Shown in pieces: positions 35,209 through 44,172 of a DNA stretch of 64,000 bases. The translations under genes were made by a program, and so were the position numbers. Within the stretch, counting starts at the first letter, position 1. Each line of letters begins with the position of its first letter. The stretch comes from Minicystis rosea (GTDB taxonomy: Bacteria; Myxococcota_A; Polyangia; Polyangiales; Polyangiaceae), in the NCBI GenBank assembly GCA_001931535.1, contig CP016211.1, forward strand, positions 3,438,501 to 3,502,500, written 5' to 3'. A model generated the notes under the pieces. The model did no database searches and was not told the DNA's origin. It saw nothing but the letters and a program-made list of their open reading frames with translations.

Positions 35209-35958
35209 ATGTCGGAACAGAAGGAAAGCTCGGTCCTGTTCTCTCTCAAGGAGCTGATGAACCTTGAGGAGGACCGCATCAAGAATGAAGAGGCCGAGAA
35301 GGCCGCGACGGTCGCCGCGGCCGAGAAGGCGCGTCAAGACGCCGAACGCGCGGCGCGCGATGCCGAAGAAGCGCGCATGCGTGCCGAGGCCGAGCGCCGT
35401 CGGCAAGACGAGGCGCGCGCCCGCGAAGAGGCGGCCCGGCTCGACGCCATTCGTCACGCCGAGGTCGAGAAGGCCCGCCTCGAGGCCGAGCAGAAGGCTC
35501 GCCTCGAAGCGATGGCGTCCCAGCAGGCGCACGAGGCGAACCTCGCCAAGCTCCAGCACGACGAGGGCAAGAAGAAGCTCCGCAACACGCTCATCGGCGG
35601 CGCGATCGCGGTGGTCGTGATCGGCGGCGCGGCGGGCTTCTTCGCGTTCAAGAACCACGAGGAGAGCCAGCGCCAGCTCGCTGCCGTCGAGGCCGCCAAG
35701 AAGGACGCCGAAGACAAGGCGAAGAAGCGCGAGGCCGAGCTCAAGGAGCAGCAGGCCAAGGTCGACGGTCTCCTCGCTCAGCTCGCCAGCGCCAAGGACG
35801 AGGCGACCAAGCTCGAGCTGCAGAAGAAGCTCGAAGAAGAGCAGCGCAAGAGCGAGACGATCCGCAAGGGTGTCGGCGGCCCCGGCCCGAGGGGCGACGC
35901 TCCTGCCGCGCCGAAGAAGAAGTGCACGCCAGGCGACCCGCTCTGCACCGACATCTGA
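35209..35958 (+). CDS. Coiled-coil membrane protein of unknown function
   Basis: The 249-residue protein has a long charged coiled coil (about residues 15-120, Ala/Glu/Arg/Lys-rich), one transmembrane helix (LIGGAIAVVVIGGAAGFFAF, about 127-146), a second coiled coil (about 150-220) and a Pro/Gly-rich tail ending KKKCTPGDPLCTD with two Cys. The layout implies coiled coils on both sides of the membrane, as in envelope-spanning or scaffold proteins. The gene has its own candidate promoter and no operon partner. Confidence 0.75.
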   Translation: MSEQKESSVLFSLKELMNLEEDRIKNEEAEKAATVAAAEKARQDAERAARDAEEARMRAEAERRRQDEARAREEAARLDAIRHAEVEKARLEAEQKARLEAMASQQAHEANLAKLQHDEGKKKLRNTLIGGAIAVVVIGGAAGFFAFKNHEESQRQLAAVEAAKKDAEDKAKKREAELKEQQAKVDGLLAQLASAKDEATKLELQKKLEEEQRKSETIRKGVGGPGPRGDAPAAPKKKCTPGDPLCTDI

Positions 35959-36116
35959 GTTGCGGGAAAGGGCTCGCGCCCTTTCCCCCGCCGGCCCTCA
36001 CACCCCGATCTACCCGCGCTTCGCACGGCCGCTTGCTGTTCGGCATGACGTCCGCGCGACCGTGCATCCGCGGCTGACGTGCGGCGGGCCGGATTCGCAG
36101 GCTAAGCTCCCCCACC

Positions 36117-36857
36117 ATGACGGAACACCTTCGGACGCGCCCTGGGCTCTCGGCGCGTGATCGGCTCGTCTTCCCGCTCGATTTCCCCACGCTCGACGAC
36201 GCACGTCGGGCCGCGACGCCGCTCGCACCGGCCATCGGTGTGCTCAAGGTCGGCCTCGAGCTCTTCGTGCGCGAAGGGCCCGCCGCCGTGCGCCTCGGGC
36301 GCGACCTCGAGCGCGACGTGTTCCTCGATCTCAAGCTGCACGACATCCCCGAGACGGTGGAGCGCGCCGTGGCGAGCGCAGGCGCCCTCGGGGTGCGTTA
36401 CCTCACCGTGCACGCCTCCGGCGGCGCGACGATGCTCGCGCGTGCCGCCGCGCAGGCCGCGCGCGCACCGACGCCGCTCACCATCCTCGCGGTCACGGTC
36501 CTCACCTCGCTCGACGCCGCGGACCTCGCTGCCCAAGCGATCCCAGGCACCGCCGGCGAGCACGTGATCCGCCTCGCGCGGCTCGCGTGGGACGCCGGCG
36601 TGCGCGGGTTCGTGTGCTCGCCTGCGGAGGCGCGTGCGATGCGACAAGCGCTCGGTCCGGAGGCGATCCTGGTGACACCGGGGATCCGACCGGCCGGCGC
36701 GGATGCCGGGGATCAGAAGCGCATCGCGACACCGGCCGCGGCCATCGCCGACGGCGCCGATCTCCTCGTCGTGGGCCGCCCCATTCGGGACGCGGCTGAT
36801 CCTCTCGCGGCCGCACGCGCAGTGGTCGCTGAAATCGAACGCGCAGCAGGCACCTGA
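36117..36857 (+). CDS. pyrF: Orotidine 5'-phosphate decarboxylase
   Basis: PyrF converts OMP to UMP, the last step of UMP synthesis. The 246-residue protein carries the catalytic motif DLKLHDIPETV (about residues 62-72), VHASGGATML, and TPGIRP followed by the phosphate-binding VVGRPI. The length is normal for the short (group I) form. The stop overlaps the next start by one base (TGATG), so it is coupled to the methyltransferase gene. Confidence 0.95.
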   Translation: MTEHLRTRPGLSARDRLVFPLDFPTLDDARRAATPLAPAIGVLKVGLELFVREGPAAVRLGRDLERDVFLDLKLHDIPETVERAVASAGALGVRYLTVHASGGATMLARAAAQAARAPTPLTILAVTVLTSLDAADLAAQAIPGTAGEHVIRLARLAWDAGVRGFVCSPAEARAMRQALGPEAILVTPGIRPAGADAGDQKRIATPAAAIADGADLLVVGRPIRDAADPLAAARAVVAEIERAAGT

Positions 36858-37621
36858 TGACACGTCTCGTTTACGGAATTCAACCCGCGCGCGAAGCCGT
36901 GCGCGTGCACGGCGATCGCATCGAGCGCGTCTTCATCGAGCGCAGCGGCGGCCCCAAGCTCGACGCCCTCGCGCGCTTCGCCGAAGGTCGAGGGATCCCG
37001 GTCGAGTTCGTCGGCCGCGGCGATCTCGATCGGCGCTCCACCGGCGGGCGCCACCAGGGCGTCATCGCGGTCGCGCCCGATCTCGTCCTCGCGCACCTCG
37101 ACCGCGTGCCGACGGGCCCGGGCAGCATCACGGTCGCGCTCGACGGCGTCATGGATCCGCAGAACTTCGGCGCCGTCATCCGCAGCGCGGTCGCGCTCGG
37201 AGCGACCGCCATCCTCTGGCCCGAGCACGCCTCCGCGCCGCTCTCCCCGGCGACCTTCCGCGCCTCGGCGGGCGCCGTCGAGCACGCCCTGCTCTGCCGT
37301 GTTCCTTCGTTGCCCGGCGCCCTGGAGGAGCTCGCCGCGCGCGGCGTCACCGCGATCGCGCTCGACGCGCAGGGGCCGACCGAGCTCGGGGCGGTCGATC
37401 TGCGCGGGCCGGTGGCCATCGTCATCGGCGCCGAGGACAAGGGCACGCGACGCGGCGTGCGCAAAGCGTGTCGCTACACCGCGCGCCTGCCCATGGCGGG
37501 GCCGATCGCATCGCTCAACGCCTCGGTCGCGGGCGCCATCGCGCTTCATGAAGTGGTTCGACAACGGCGGCCCGTCGCCGTGGCCGAGCCCACGTCGCCG
37601 GCCGGTGACGGCGACGGCTGA
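36857..37621 (+). CDS. rlmB: TrmH/SpoU family rRNA 2'-O-methyltransferase (RlmB-like)
   Basis: The 254-residue protein starts MTRLVYGIQPAREAVRVHG, an N-terminal substrate-binding L30e-like domain, then a SPOUT knot domain: ALDGVMDPQNFGAVIRSAVALG, AIVIGAEDKGTRRGVRKAC and LPMAGPIASLNASVAGAI, the three SpoU motifs that bind SAM in the knot. RlmB modifies G2251 of 23S rRNA; the exact target here is assumed by similarity. Confidence 0.92.
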   Translation: MTRLVYGIQPAREAVRVHGDRIERVFIERSGGPKLDALARFAEGRGIPVEFVGRGDLDRRSTGGRHQGVIAVAPDLVLAHLDRVPTGPGSITVALDGVMDPQNFGAVIRSAVALGATAILWPEHASAPLSPATFRASAGAVEHALLCRVPSLPGALEELAARGVTAIALDAQGPTELGAVDLRGPVAIVIGAEDKGTRRGVRKACRYTARLPMAGPIASLNASVAGAIALHEVVRQRRPVAVAEPTSPAGDGDG

Positions 37622-37625
37622 TCCC

Positions 37626-38753
37626 GTGCCGCGCGCCGCGTGGGCCATCGTGGCCGCCGCGGTGCCGGTGCATCTCGGTCTGGCCCTCGCCACCGATCTC
37701 TCCCCCGACGAAGCCTACTACTTGTGCGCCGCCCGCCTCGGCGGGCGCATCGTCGATCACCCGCCGCTCGTGATGTGGCTCCTGCGCCTCAGCGATCGCT
37801 GGACGGCCGCGCCGGTGGAGCTGCGCGTCCGCATCTGGGCGATGGCCGCTTCGCTCGCGACGGGGCTCGCCGTCGTCGCGCTCGCACACCGTCGCGGCGC
37901 CGGACGCGAGGGCATCCTGCTCGCCGCCTGGCTCGGCACCTGGGCCCTCCTCCCGATGGCGGGCGGCTTCGTCACGACCCCGGATGCCCCCTTTCTGCTC
38001 GCGGTCACGCTCGCCCTGCTCGCCGCCTCCCGTGCGCCGGCCGCCGTCGCGCTCCTCGTGGGCGCGCTCGCGAAGGTCACCGCCCTCCCCGTGGTGGCCG
38101 CCTTGGCGCTCGGCGATCGCGGCCGCTCGCCGGTTGCCCGCGCCCTCTCGGCCCTCGTGCCTTGGCTCGCGTTGCCGTTCTTGCTCCCGAGCCTCCGGTT
38201 TCAGCTCCGTCACGCCTTCATCCAGACCGCACCTCTGGGCTGGTCGGCCGGCGCAGCCGTAGGCGCGCTGGTGGCCGCGGTCACGGCGCAGGCCTTCTTG
38301 TGGTCGCCCGCGATGCTCGGCTGGGGCTTTCGCGGGCTGCGCGCGCTGCCGTCGCCGGACCGGGCGCTCTGGTGGAGCCTGACCGGGTTGGTGCTGCTCT
38401 CCGCGCTGGTACGCGGCGTCCCGCCGGAGCCGAACTGGTGGGCCCCCGCGGCCATCGTGATGCTGGTCGCCTTCAGCCGAGCTGCCGAGGATTTGTCTCT
38501 ACGCGCGCGCCGGGTGATCCTGGCCGCCGTGCTGCTGCCCACCGCGATTGCGGCGGCGCACACCGCGAGGCCGTTCCTCCCTCTCCCCGAGCGCGCCGAT
38601 CCCACCGCGCGCTTGCATGGCTGGAGCACCGGTCCCGAGCCTCTCGCTGCGCCCGGCCTCGGTCCGTACAGCGCCGCCGCCGAGCGCTGCGTGTACCGCG
38701 GAACGTGCAACGAAATATCTTCATATTTCAATCAGTTGCATGTTCATGAATAA
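37626..38753 (+). CDS. GT39/ArnT-like membrane glycosyltransferase
   Basis: The 375-residue protein probably starts at GTG 37626, five bases after the rlmB stop; the frame is open further upstream inside rlmB. The catalytic first periplasmic loop shows SPDEAYYLCAARL and DHPPLVMWLLRL, the PMT_2 motif of lipid-phosphate-sugar dependent glycosyltransferases. About ten hydrophobic helices follow. The last 15 codons are strikingly AT-rich and contain a hairpin (38706-38740), unlike the rest of the gene, so the native C-terminus may have been replaced. Confidence 0.82.
   Translation: MPRAAWAIVAAAVPVHLGLALATDLSPDEAYYLCAARLGGRIVDHPPLVMWLLRLSDRWTAAPVELRVRIWAMAASLATGLAVVALAHRRGAGREGILLAAWLGTWALLPMAGGFVTTPDAPFLLAVTLALLAASRAPAAVALLVGALAKVTALPVVAALALGDRGRSPVARALSALVPWLALPFLLPSLRFQLRHAFIQTAPLGWSAGAAVGALVAAVTAQAFLWSPAMLGWGFRGLRALPSPDRALWWSLTGLVLLSALVRGVPPEPNWWAPAAIVMLVAFSRAAEDLSLRARRVILAAVLLPTAIAAAHTARPFLPLPERADPTARLHGWSTGPEPLAAPGLGPYSAAAERCVYRGTCNEISSYFNQLHVHE
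38706..38740. repeat. AT-rich inverted repeat at the 3' end of the glycosyltransferase gene
   Basis: Outer arms TGCAAC and GTTGCA and inner arms GAAATAT and ATATTTC are exact complements, with a 4-base loop CTTC and a 5-base bulge on one side. The sequence is much more AT-rich than its surroundings. It could be a terminator or protein-binding site spanning the last codons. Confidence 0.6.
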
Positions 38754-39179
38754 AGTCGTCTCGCAGGCCTTCGACAGCTTCCCACAAGCTGTCCACAACG
38801 GCCTGAACGCGTTCCCAGCAGCCCCTCCGGCGCGTTCCATTCAGTGGATTGACCCCCGCGGCCTCGAGCTCCGACGAAAAGAATAACGATATCGATAAGT
38901 TCAAAATCATACCGGTAGCTGTTACCGCACTTGGACGGAAGACCTCGTGCAGCGTCTGAAGGACCGGCCCCAGACGCCGAAGTCCGCGCGATGGCAGCAG
39001 ATTCATCCGAGAAACCACTGCACCCTGGGGCTGTGGACAAAATCACGCGAATGCGGCCCGGCCGGCGGCACCTCGCGGGCAGGTCGGGCACGCACGACGG
39101 CCGTGCGCACACCGCGTGAGCGGAGCACGGCGCCGCGTTCGGGCTCACATCGGTGAGCGGTCGTGGAGACGGGGCGCGA
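38754..39179. other. Convergent intergenic region with an AT-rich island and DnaA-box-like sites
   Basis: No supported gene. There is an AT-rich stretch at about 38880-38921 with the palindrome CGATATCG. TGTGGACAA (39032-39040) is the reverse of TTGTCCACA, a DnaA box of high-GC bacteria, and CTGTCCACA (38789-38797) is one mismatch away. The sites are too few and the neighbouring genes wrong for a chromosomal origin. Confidence 0.4.
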
Positions 39180-40328
39180 TCAGGCGGCGCGCTGGCGTTC
39201 GAGCACGCGCTCCCAGCGCTGGAGCGCTTCGGCGAGCGCTTCGCCGGTGGTCTCCTCGCCGAGCGAGACGCGTACGGCGCCGCGCGCGCGGGGCTCGCCC
39301 AGCATGGCCGTCAGGACCGGCGAAGGCTCGGCCGTGCCGGCGCTGCATGCCGAGCCGCTCGATACCGCGACGCCCTCCAGATCGAGGGCCGCGCAGAGCT
39401 CGTCGCCGCGCCATCCAGGCCAGGAGAGATTGCTGACGTGGGGAGCTCTCGGCGCATCGCCGTTGCGGGCCGGAGGCTGCCCATGGCGGGCGCCCAGCGC
39501 GATCAGCGCGGCCTCGAACGTGTCCCGCAGCGCCGCCAGCGCGGCGTAGCGCGCGGGGGCTTCGCGGGCCCGCTCCGCAGCCGCTGCGAAGCCCGCGCAG
39601 GCCGCCGGATCCTGCGTCCCCGGTCGGAGACCTCGCTCCTGGGCGCCGCCGAGCAGCACCGGCCGGAGGCGGATGCCCGGCTGCGTCGCCAGCGCGCCCA
39701 CGCCCTTCGGCCCGCGAATCTTGTGAGCGGCCACCGTCACCAGATCGGCGCCCGCCCAAACCGACGGATCGAGCCGGCCCACTGCCTGAACGGCATCTAC
39801 GTGGAGCTTGGCGCCGCGTGCATGCGCGAGGTCGGCGACTGCGGCGACGGGCTGGATCACCCCCGTCTCGTGGTTCACCGCCTGCAGCACGACGAGCCGC
39901 AGCGGCGCCCGCGCGGCCGCCCGATCACACGCCTCGGCGACCGACGCCGGGTCCAGGCGACCGCTGGCATCGGGCGGCGCCCACTCGACCACCACACCCT
40001 CGGCCGAAAGCCGCTCGGCGGCGCGGACGACCGACGGATGCTCGAGCCGCGAGAGCACGAGCGAGCCCTGTGGGCCTTCGCGCGGAAACGCATGCGCCAG
40101 CGCGAGGTTGTTCGCCTCGGTGCCGCCCGAGGTCAGCACCACGTCGCGCGCATCGAGGCCGACGAGCTGTGCCACGGCCTCGCGCGCTTGCTCGACGTGC
40201 GCCCGCGCGCGCCGGCCGGCGCCGTGCACGCTGGCCGGGTTGGCCCAAGCCGTCTCCAGCGCCCGGCGCATGGCGTCGATCGCGTCGGGATGGGGCGGTG
40301 TGGTCGCGTTCCAGTCGAGGTAAATCAC
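39180..40328 (-). CDS. Cysteine desulfurase (NifS/IscS family)
   Basis: This PLP enzyme releases sulfur from cysteine for Fe-S clusters or thiolated tRNA. The 382-residue protein starts at GTG 40328 (MIYLDWNATTPPHP), overlapping the kinase stop by four bases. The PLP Lys is in VTVAAHKIRGPKG (about 203), the PLP His/Asp region is KLHVDAVQAVG (about 177), and the catalytic Cys lies in SSGSACSAG (about 328) with the insertion-free loop of the NifS/IscS class. It is coupled to a hybrid sensor kinase, an odd partner. Confidence 0.93.
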   Translation of the reverse strand: MIYLDWNATTPPHPDAIDAMRRALETAWANPASVHGAGRRARAHVEQAREAVAQLVGLDARDVVLTSGGTEANNLALAHAFPREGPQGSLVLSRLEHPSVVRAAERLSAEGVVVEWAPPDASGRLDPASVAEACDRAAARAPLRLVVLQAVNHETGVIQPVAAVADLAHARGAKLHVDAVQAVGRLDPSVWAGADLVTVAAHKIRGPKGVGALATQPGIRLRPVLLGGAQERGLRPGTQDPAACAGFAAAAERAREAPARYAALAALRDTFEAALIALGARHGQPPARNGDAPRAPHVSNLSWPGWRGDELCAALDLEGVAVSSGSACSAGTAEPSPVLTAMLGEPRARGAVRVSLGEETTGEALAEALQRWERVLERQRAA

Positions 40329-41542
40329 GCCTGCTCGGACGTGAGCGGCGCCCGCAGCGCCACGGTCAGGTAGAACGCGGCGCCCCGCAGCGCCACCCCC
40401 TCGATGACCTCGGGGCTCGGCGAGGCGACCCGCACGTCCCCACCCAGACCGCGCGCCGTGCGCCGAGCGATCGCGAGCCCCACGCCGACCCCGCCGTGCT
40501 CGCGCGTGGGCGAGCCATCGACCTGATAGAACGGCTCGAAGATGCGCGCCGCGCGATCGGGCCGGACGCCCGGCCCGGTGTCGGCCACGCAGAGCTCGTA
40601 GTGGCCGGACGGGAGCTTGCGCACCCGCACGCCGACGGCGCCGCCCGCGGGCGTGAACTTGGCCGCGTTCTCCAGCAGCGCCGTCATGGCGCGCTGCAAG
40701 CGGGCAGCATCGCCCCAAGCCGTGAGCGGCCCGCGCGGCAGGTCCTCCACCAGCGTCAGGTTCGCCTCCTCGATGCGATCGGCCACCGAAGCGATGGTGC
40801 GCCGTGTCGTGTCGAGGAAGTCGTAGTCCCCGTGGTGGAAACGCAGCCGGCCCGTCTCGATCCCGGTCACGTCGAGCAGGTTGTCGATGAGGCCGCGCAG
40901 CCGGCGCACGCAGTCGTCCATCGACCGAAGGGCCTTCTGCTGGGCCTTCGTGAGCGGGCCGAGCTCCTCGTCCTTGAGGAGCTTCACGTAGCCGACGATG
41001 GGCGTCATCGGCGTGGCCAGCTCGTGCGAGATGTTGCGGTAGAACTCGGTCCGGGCGTGATCCAGCTCGCGGAGGCGGGCGTTGGCGCGGCTGAGCTCGG
41101 CGACCTTCTCTTCGAGGTGGGCGACGATGCGCTGGCTCTGCTCCATCAAGCGAGAGGACTTGGCGTCCGGGGCCGGCGCTTCCCGCGTGCCCGTGAGATA
41201 GCGCTGGATCACGCTGGAGAAGGAGCGCGCGTCGATTGGCTTCTGGAGGAAGCCGTCGCAGCCGACGGCGAGGCTCGTCTCCCGATCGCCCTCGGCCGTG
41301 ATGGCGACGATCGGCACGCCCGCGAGCGACGCCTCACCGCGGAGCCGAAGGGCGACCTCGAAGCCGTCGAGACCGGGAATGTTGAGGTCGACCAACACCA
41401 GGTCGGGCCGCTCGGAGAACGCGAGACGCACGCCCTCGAGGCCGTCGGCAGCGTCGATCACCTCGTGCCCGGCGGCCTGAAGCAGCTTGCGGACGAGCAA
41501 CCGGTTCGCGGGATCGTCCTCGATGTGGAGGATGCGCGGCAT
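40325..41542 (-). CDS. Receiver-histidine kinase hybrid signalling protein
   Basis: The 405-residue soluble protein has an N-terminal receiver domain (phospho-acceptor Asp52 in VLVDLNIPG, Lys in FLQKPI ~101), a coiled linker, a HisKA domain with His173 in ISHELATPMTPI, and an ATPase domain with ALLENAAKFTPAGG, DTGPGV and GGVGVGLAIARRTARGLGG. It can receive phosphate at its N-terminus and signal through its own kinase. No membrane segment is present. Confidence 0.93.
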   Translation of the reverse strand: MPRILHIEDDPANRLLVRKLLQAAGHEVIDAADGLEGVRLAFSERPDLVLVDLNIPGLDGFEVALRLRGEASLAGVPIVAITAEGDRETSLAVGCDGFLQKPIDARSFSSVIQRYLTGTREAPAPDAKSSRLMEQSQRIVAHLEEKVAELSRANARLRELDHARTEFYRNISHELATPMTPIVGYVKLLKDEELGPLTKAQQKALRSMDDCVRRLRGLIDNLLDVTGIETGRLRFHHGDYDFLDTTRRTIASVADRIEEANLTLVEDLPRGPLTAWGDAARLQRAMTALLENAAKFTPAGGAVGVRVRKLPSGHYELCVADTGPGVRPDRAARIFEPFYQVDGSPTREHGGVGVGLAIARRTARGLGGDVRVASPSPEVIEGVALRGAAFYLTVALRAPLTSEQA

Positions 41543-41557
41543 CGGTCAGGCGCTCGA

Positions 41558-42208
41558 TCAGAGCTTGAGGGCCTTCTTGAAGCGCTTCGCGTCGGCGAAC
41601 ATGTCCACGTTGGTGAACACGTAGGTGGCGTCGGTGTGCTTCGCGCCGCGAGCGATCTCGCCGAGCCGCTCGATGGCGGGGTCCTCGTAGCGGGACTTGT
41701 GCCCCGCCGGCCCGTGGAGGCGGTAGTACGCGACGGGGAGCTTGGAGAGCCCCGCGGTCAGCGGATCGCGGGCGGCGATGGCGCCGACCTCTTGGGTCAG
41801 CTCGTCGCACTCGTCGGCGTCCCAACCGGGCGGCGGCTCGAAGACCACGCGGTCGAAGCGCTGCTTGACGCCCGCGAGGAACTCACGGACCACGCCCTTG
41901 TTGGCGCGGGTGTGGGCGAACTCGGGCGGGCCGACGAAGACCGCAGTCTTGGCTTCGAGCTCATCGGCGACGGCCGAGATGCTCTTGAGGGCAGTCTCGA
42001 TCACCTTGCCGTCGCGGAAGCCTTCCTGCCCGACCTCGCGGGGACCGAGGAGCGCAAAGCGAAACCCATTGGGCGCCTCGCGCCTCCAGCGCCGAATGGT
42101 GCCCGGCCCGGGGAGGGAGACGTGGGTCTCCTGCACCTCCACGAAGGAAAACTCGCGGAAGTAGCGTGTCGCCGGGACGGGAAAGCCGGCGCAGCCGACA
42201 GTAATCAT
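41558..42208 (-). CDS. DUF72 (YecE-like) family protein
   Basis: The 216-residue protein starts MITVGCAGFPVPATRYFREF at ATG 42208 and contains FVEVQETH, PNGFRFALLGPREVG (normally K-P/T in the family), VFEPPPGWD, YYRLHGPAGHKSRYEDP and a final ATYVFTNVDMFADA (family N-N/V). DUF72 is a TIM-barrel family of unknown function. It is 15 bases upstream of the receiver-kinase gene on the same strand and may be co-transcribed. Confidence 0.88.
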   Translation of the reverse strand: MITVGCAGFPVPATRYFREFSFVEVQETHVSLPGPGTIRRWRREAPNGFRFALLGPREVGQEGFRDGKVIETALKSISAVADELEAKTAVFVGPPEFAHTRANKGVVREFLAGVKQRFDRVVFEPPPGWDADECDELTQEVGAIAARDPLTAGLSKLPVAYYRLHGPAGHKSRYEDPAIERLGEIARGAKHTDATYVFTNVDMFADAKRFKKALKL

Positions 42209-42482
42209 CGGGCGGTACCCTAGCCCACCCGCGCCATGGCGCAAAGTACGACGGCAGACTCTCGGGGCTGACGTTGCGCTTTTCGGCAAAGCTCGGCACC
42301 GGGCCCGCACGACGATCACCGCAGGAGAGATGCGGCGCGAGCGCCTGCGAGCGGCGCAAACATCGCCACCTGCACGGGCCGAAAGGCACTCGGCGCTTGA
42401 CAAAGCGCGCGGAGCGTTCACGAGCGCCGCGAGGGAGGCCGCGAGAATGGCTCATTTTTCCGTGGTCCCCTGACGTGTCCGG

Positions 42483-42512
42483 TTGACGAGGAAATTGGCA
42501 AATTGCTAGGCT
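42483..42512 (+). promoter_or_regulatory. Candidate promoter of the Fic-like gene
   Basis: TTGACG (42483-42488) and TAGGCT (42507-42512), 18 bases apart, in an AT-richer patch of the otherwise featureless 42209-42599 intergenic region, about 85 bases before the likely start. The -10 match is weak. Nothing else was recognised in this 391-base gap. Confidence 0.35.
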
Positions 42513-42599
42513 GTCGCGGCCTGGACCCACCTGTTTCGGCGTACAGTGGGCGGGAGCGTCGTTCCGACGGTGGAAGACCCCGCCTGGATGGATCTGCCC

Positions 42600-44018
42600 A
42601 TGGCGGCGAAAAAGACCCGAAAACCCAGCAAAACCAGGGCGGCGAAGCCCGCGCGGCGGAGCGCTTCCCGCCCGGCGGCCAAGCCCAAGAAGGGCGCGTT
42701 GACCCGCGCCAAGGCCAAGGCAGCACGCAAGGTCGCCAAGGCGAAGGCCCGCCAGGCGGCGCCCAAGGCGCGCGCCGCGAAGCCGGTTCGCAAGCCTGAA
42801 AGGGCTGCCAAGCCGGCACGCAAGCCCGAGAAGGCCGCGCGCCGGACGGAAAAGGCCAAACCGCGCAAAGCCGAAAAGCCTGCCCGCAAGGTCAAGGCTT
42901 CGGCCAAGGCCGGCCGCCGAGCCGAAGCGGAGGCGCCGAAGGTCAAACCCTCGAAGCGTGAAGCCGTCGCGGAGAAGGCCAAGCCGTCCAAGCGCGAAGC
43001 GGCCGCGGAGGCGCCGAAGAAGGCCTCGAAGGCCGAGGTCGCCAAGGCGAAGCCGTCCAAGCGCGAGGCGATTCCGGAGGCGCGCGCGTCCAAGCGCGGG
43101 ACCGTCCCGAGCGAGCGACGCTCGGCGCCCGGGCTCAAGCCCTCTCTGAAGGAGAAGGGTCGGGGCTCGAGCCCGCCCAGCCGCGGAGCCCCGCTGCGCG
43201 AGCCGCCGGCTCGGTTGGTCTCGTTGCCGCTGCCGATCCTGACGCCGACCAAGCGGCCCAGCATCGAGGAGCGAGCCGGGCAGATCGAGCAACGGCTCGC
43301 CGCGGCCTCCCCCGAGTTCCGCAAGCGCTACGAAGACAGCCTGGACATGTCGTGGATTTATCACGACAGCGCGCTCGAAGGCGTCGTCTACACCTTCGAG
43401 GAGCTCCGCACCGCGCTCTCGGGGCAGGCGCCGCCCGTCACCGACTCGAGCCTGCAGCCGACGTACGACGACATCCGCCGCCACAAGGAGTCGATCGAGT
43501 ACGTCCGGGAGCTGGGTCAGAACAAGAAGGTGCCGGTCACGATCGACGACATCAAGAAGTTCTACCTGATCCTCCATCCGGAGGAGGGGGACATCAAGAC
43601 GGTCAAGTACCGGAAGGACATCCCCCAGCACCGGCTCTACTTCCACGAGTACGCGCCGCCCGACAAGATCGCCTACAAAGTGCGGCAGATCGTGGAGTGG
43701 CTCAACGATCCCGAGACGCGCAAGACGCGCAACGGGATCCGGATCGCGGCGCGCGCGCACTACGACCTCCTCCGGGTGTACCCCTTCCCCACCGACAGCG
43801 GGAAGGTGTCGCGCCTCTTCATGAACCTGCTCCTCATCCGAGCGGGCCTGCCGCCGTCGATCATCCACTCGACCGAGCGGCAGCGGTACTACGAGGCCCT
43901 CAAGGGCTCCGCGACCACCGTGCTCCAGATGGTGCAAGAGGCCGTGGAGAACGCGCTGTCGAGCGTCGAGAAGCTCCTCGACGAGTACGAGACGAAGAAG
44001 CGCGCGTTCGTCTCCTGA
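42600..44018 (+). CDS. Degenerate Fic-domain protein with a histone-H1-like N-terminal tail
   Basis: The ATG at 42600 gives 472 residues; in-frame starts at 42588 and GTG 42546 are also possible. The first ~200 residues are Lys/Ala/Pro/Arg-rich (repeats like KPSKREA), resembling histone H1 or myxobacterial basic tails that bind DNA. The Fic fold follows: SWIYHDSALEGVVYTFEEL, then the active-site helix where the canonical HPFxxGNGRxxR reads YPFPTDSGKVSR (about 394-405), then SRLFMNLLLIRAGLPP and RQRYYEAL. The catalytic His is Tyr and the GNGR anion loop is altered, so AMP transfer by the usual mechanism is unlikely. It is followed by nth and uvrA. Confidence 0.8.
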   Translation: MAAKKTRKPSKTRAAKPARRSASRPAAKPKKGALTRAKAKAARKVAKAKARQAAPKARAAKPVRKPERAAKPARKPEKAARRTEKAKPRKAEKPARKVKASAKAGRRAEAEAPKVKPSKREAVAEKAKPSKREAAAEAPKKASKAEVAKAKPSKREAIPEARASKRGTVPSERRSAPGLKPSLKEKGRGSSPPSRGAPLREPPARLVSLPLPILTPTKRPSIEERAGQIEQRLAAASPEFRKRYEDSLDMSWIYHDSALEGVVYTFEELRTALSGQAPPVTDSSLQPTYDDIRRHKESIEYVRELGQNKKVPVTIDDIKKFYLILHPEEGDIKTVKYRKDIPQHRLYFHEYAPPDKIAYKVRQIVEWLNDPETRKTRNGIRIAARAHYDLLRVYPFPTDSGKVSRLFMNLLLIRAGLPPSIIHSTERQRYYEALKGSATTVLQMVQEAVENALSSVEKLLDEYETKKRAFVS

Positions 44019-44172
44019 AGCATCCCCACCCACGAGCGATCCGCGGCGAAGCGGTCGAGCCCACGGGCTCGGCCGCGGCGCGGAGATCTGCCCACCGCGA
44101 TCCGAGCACGACGCGGCTGGAGACAACGGCCGCCGGGCGCGGTAACGAAGCTGCCGCCACGCCGAGGCCACG

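Noticed and set aside
38754..39179. Chromosomal or plasmid replication origin
   Set aside because: Only one exact and one near DnaA-like site, and none of dnaA, dnaN, rpmH, gidA or rep genes nearby.
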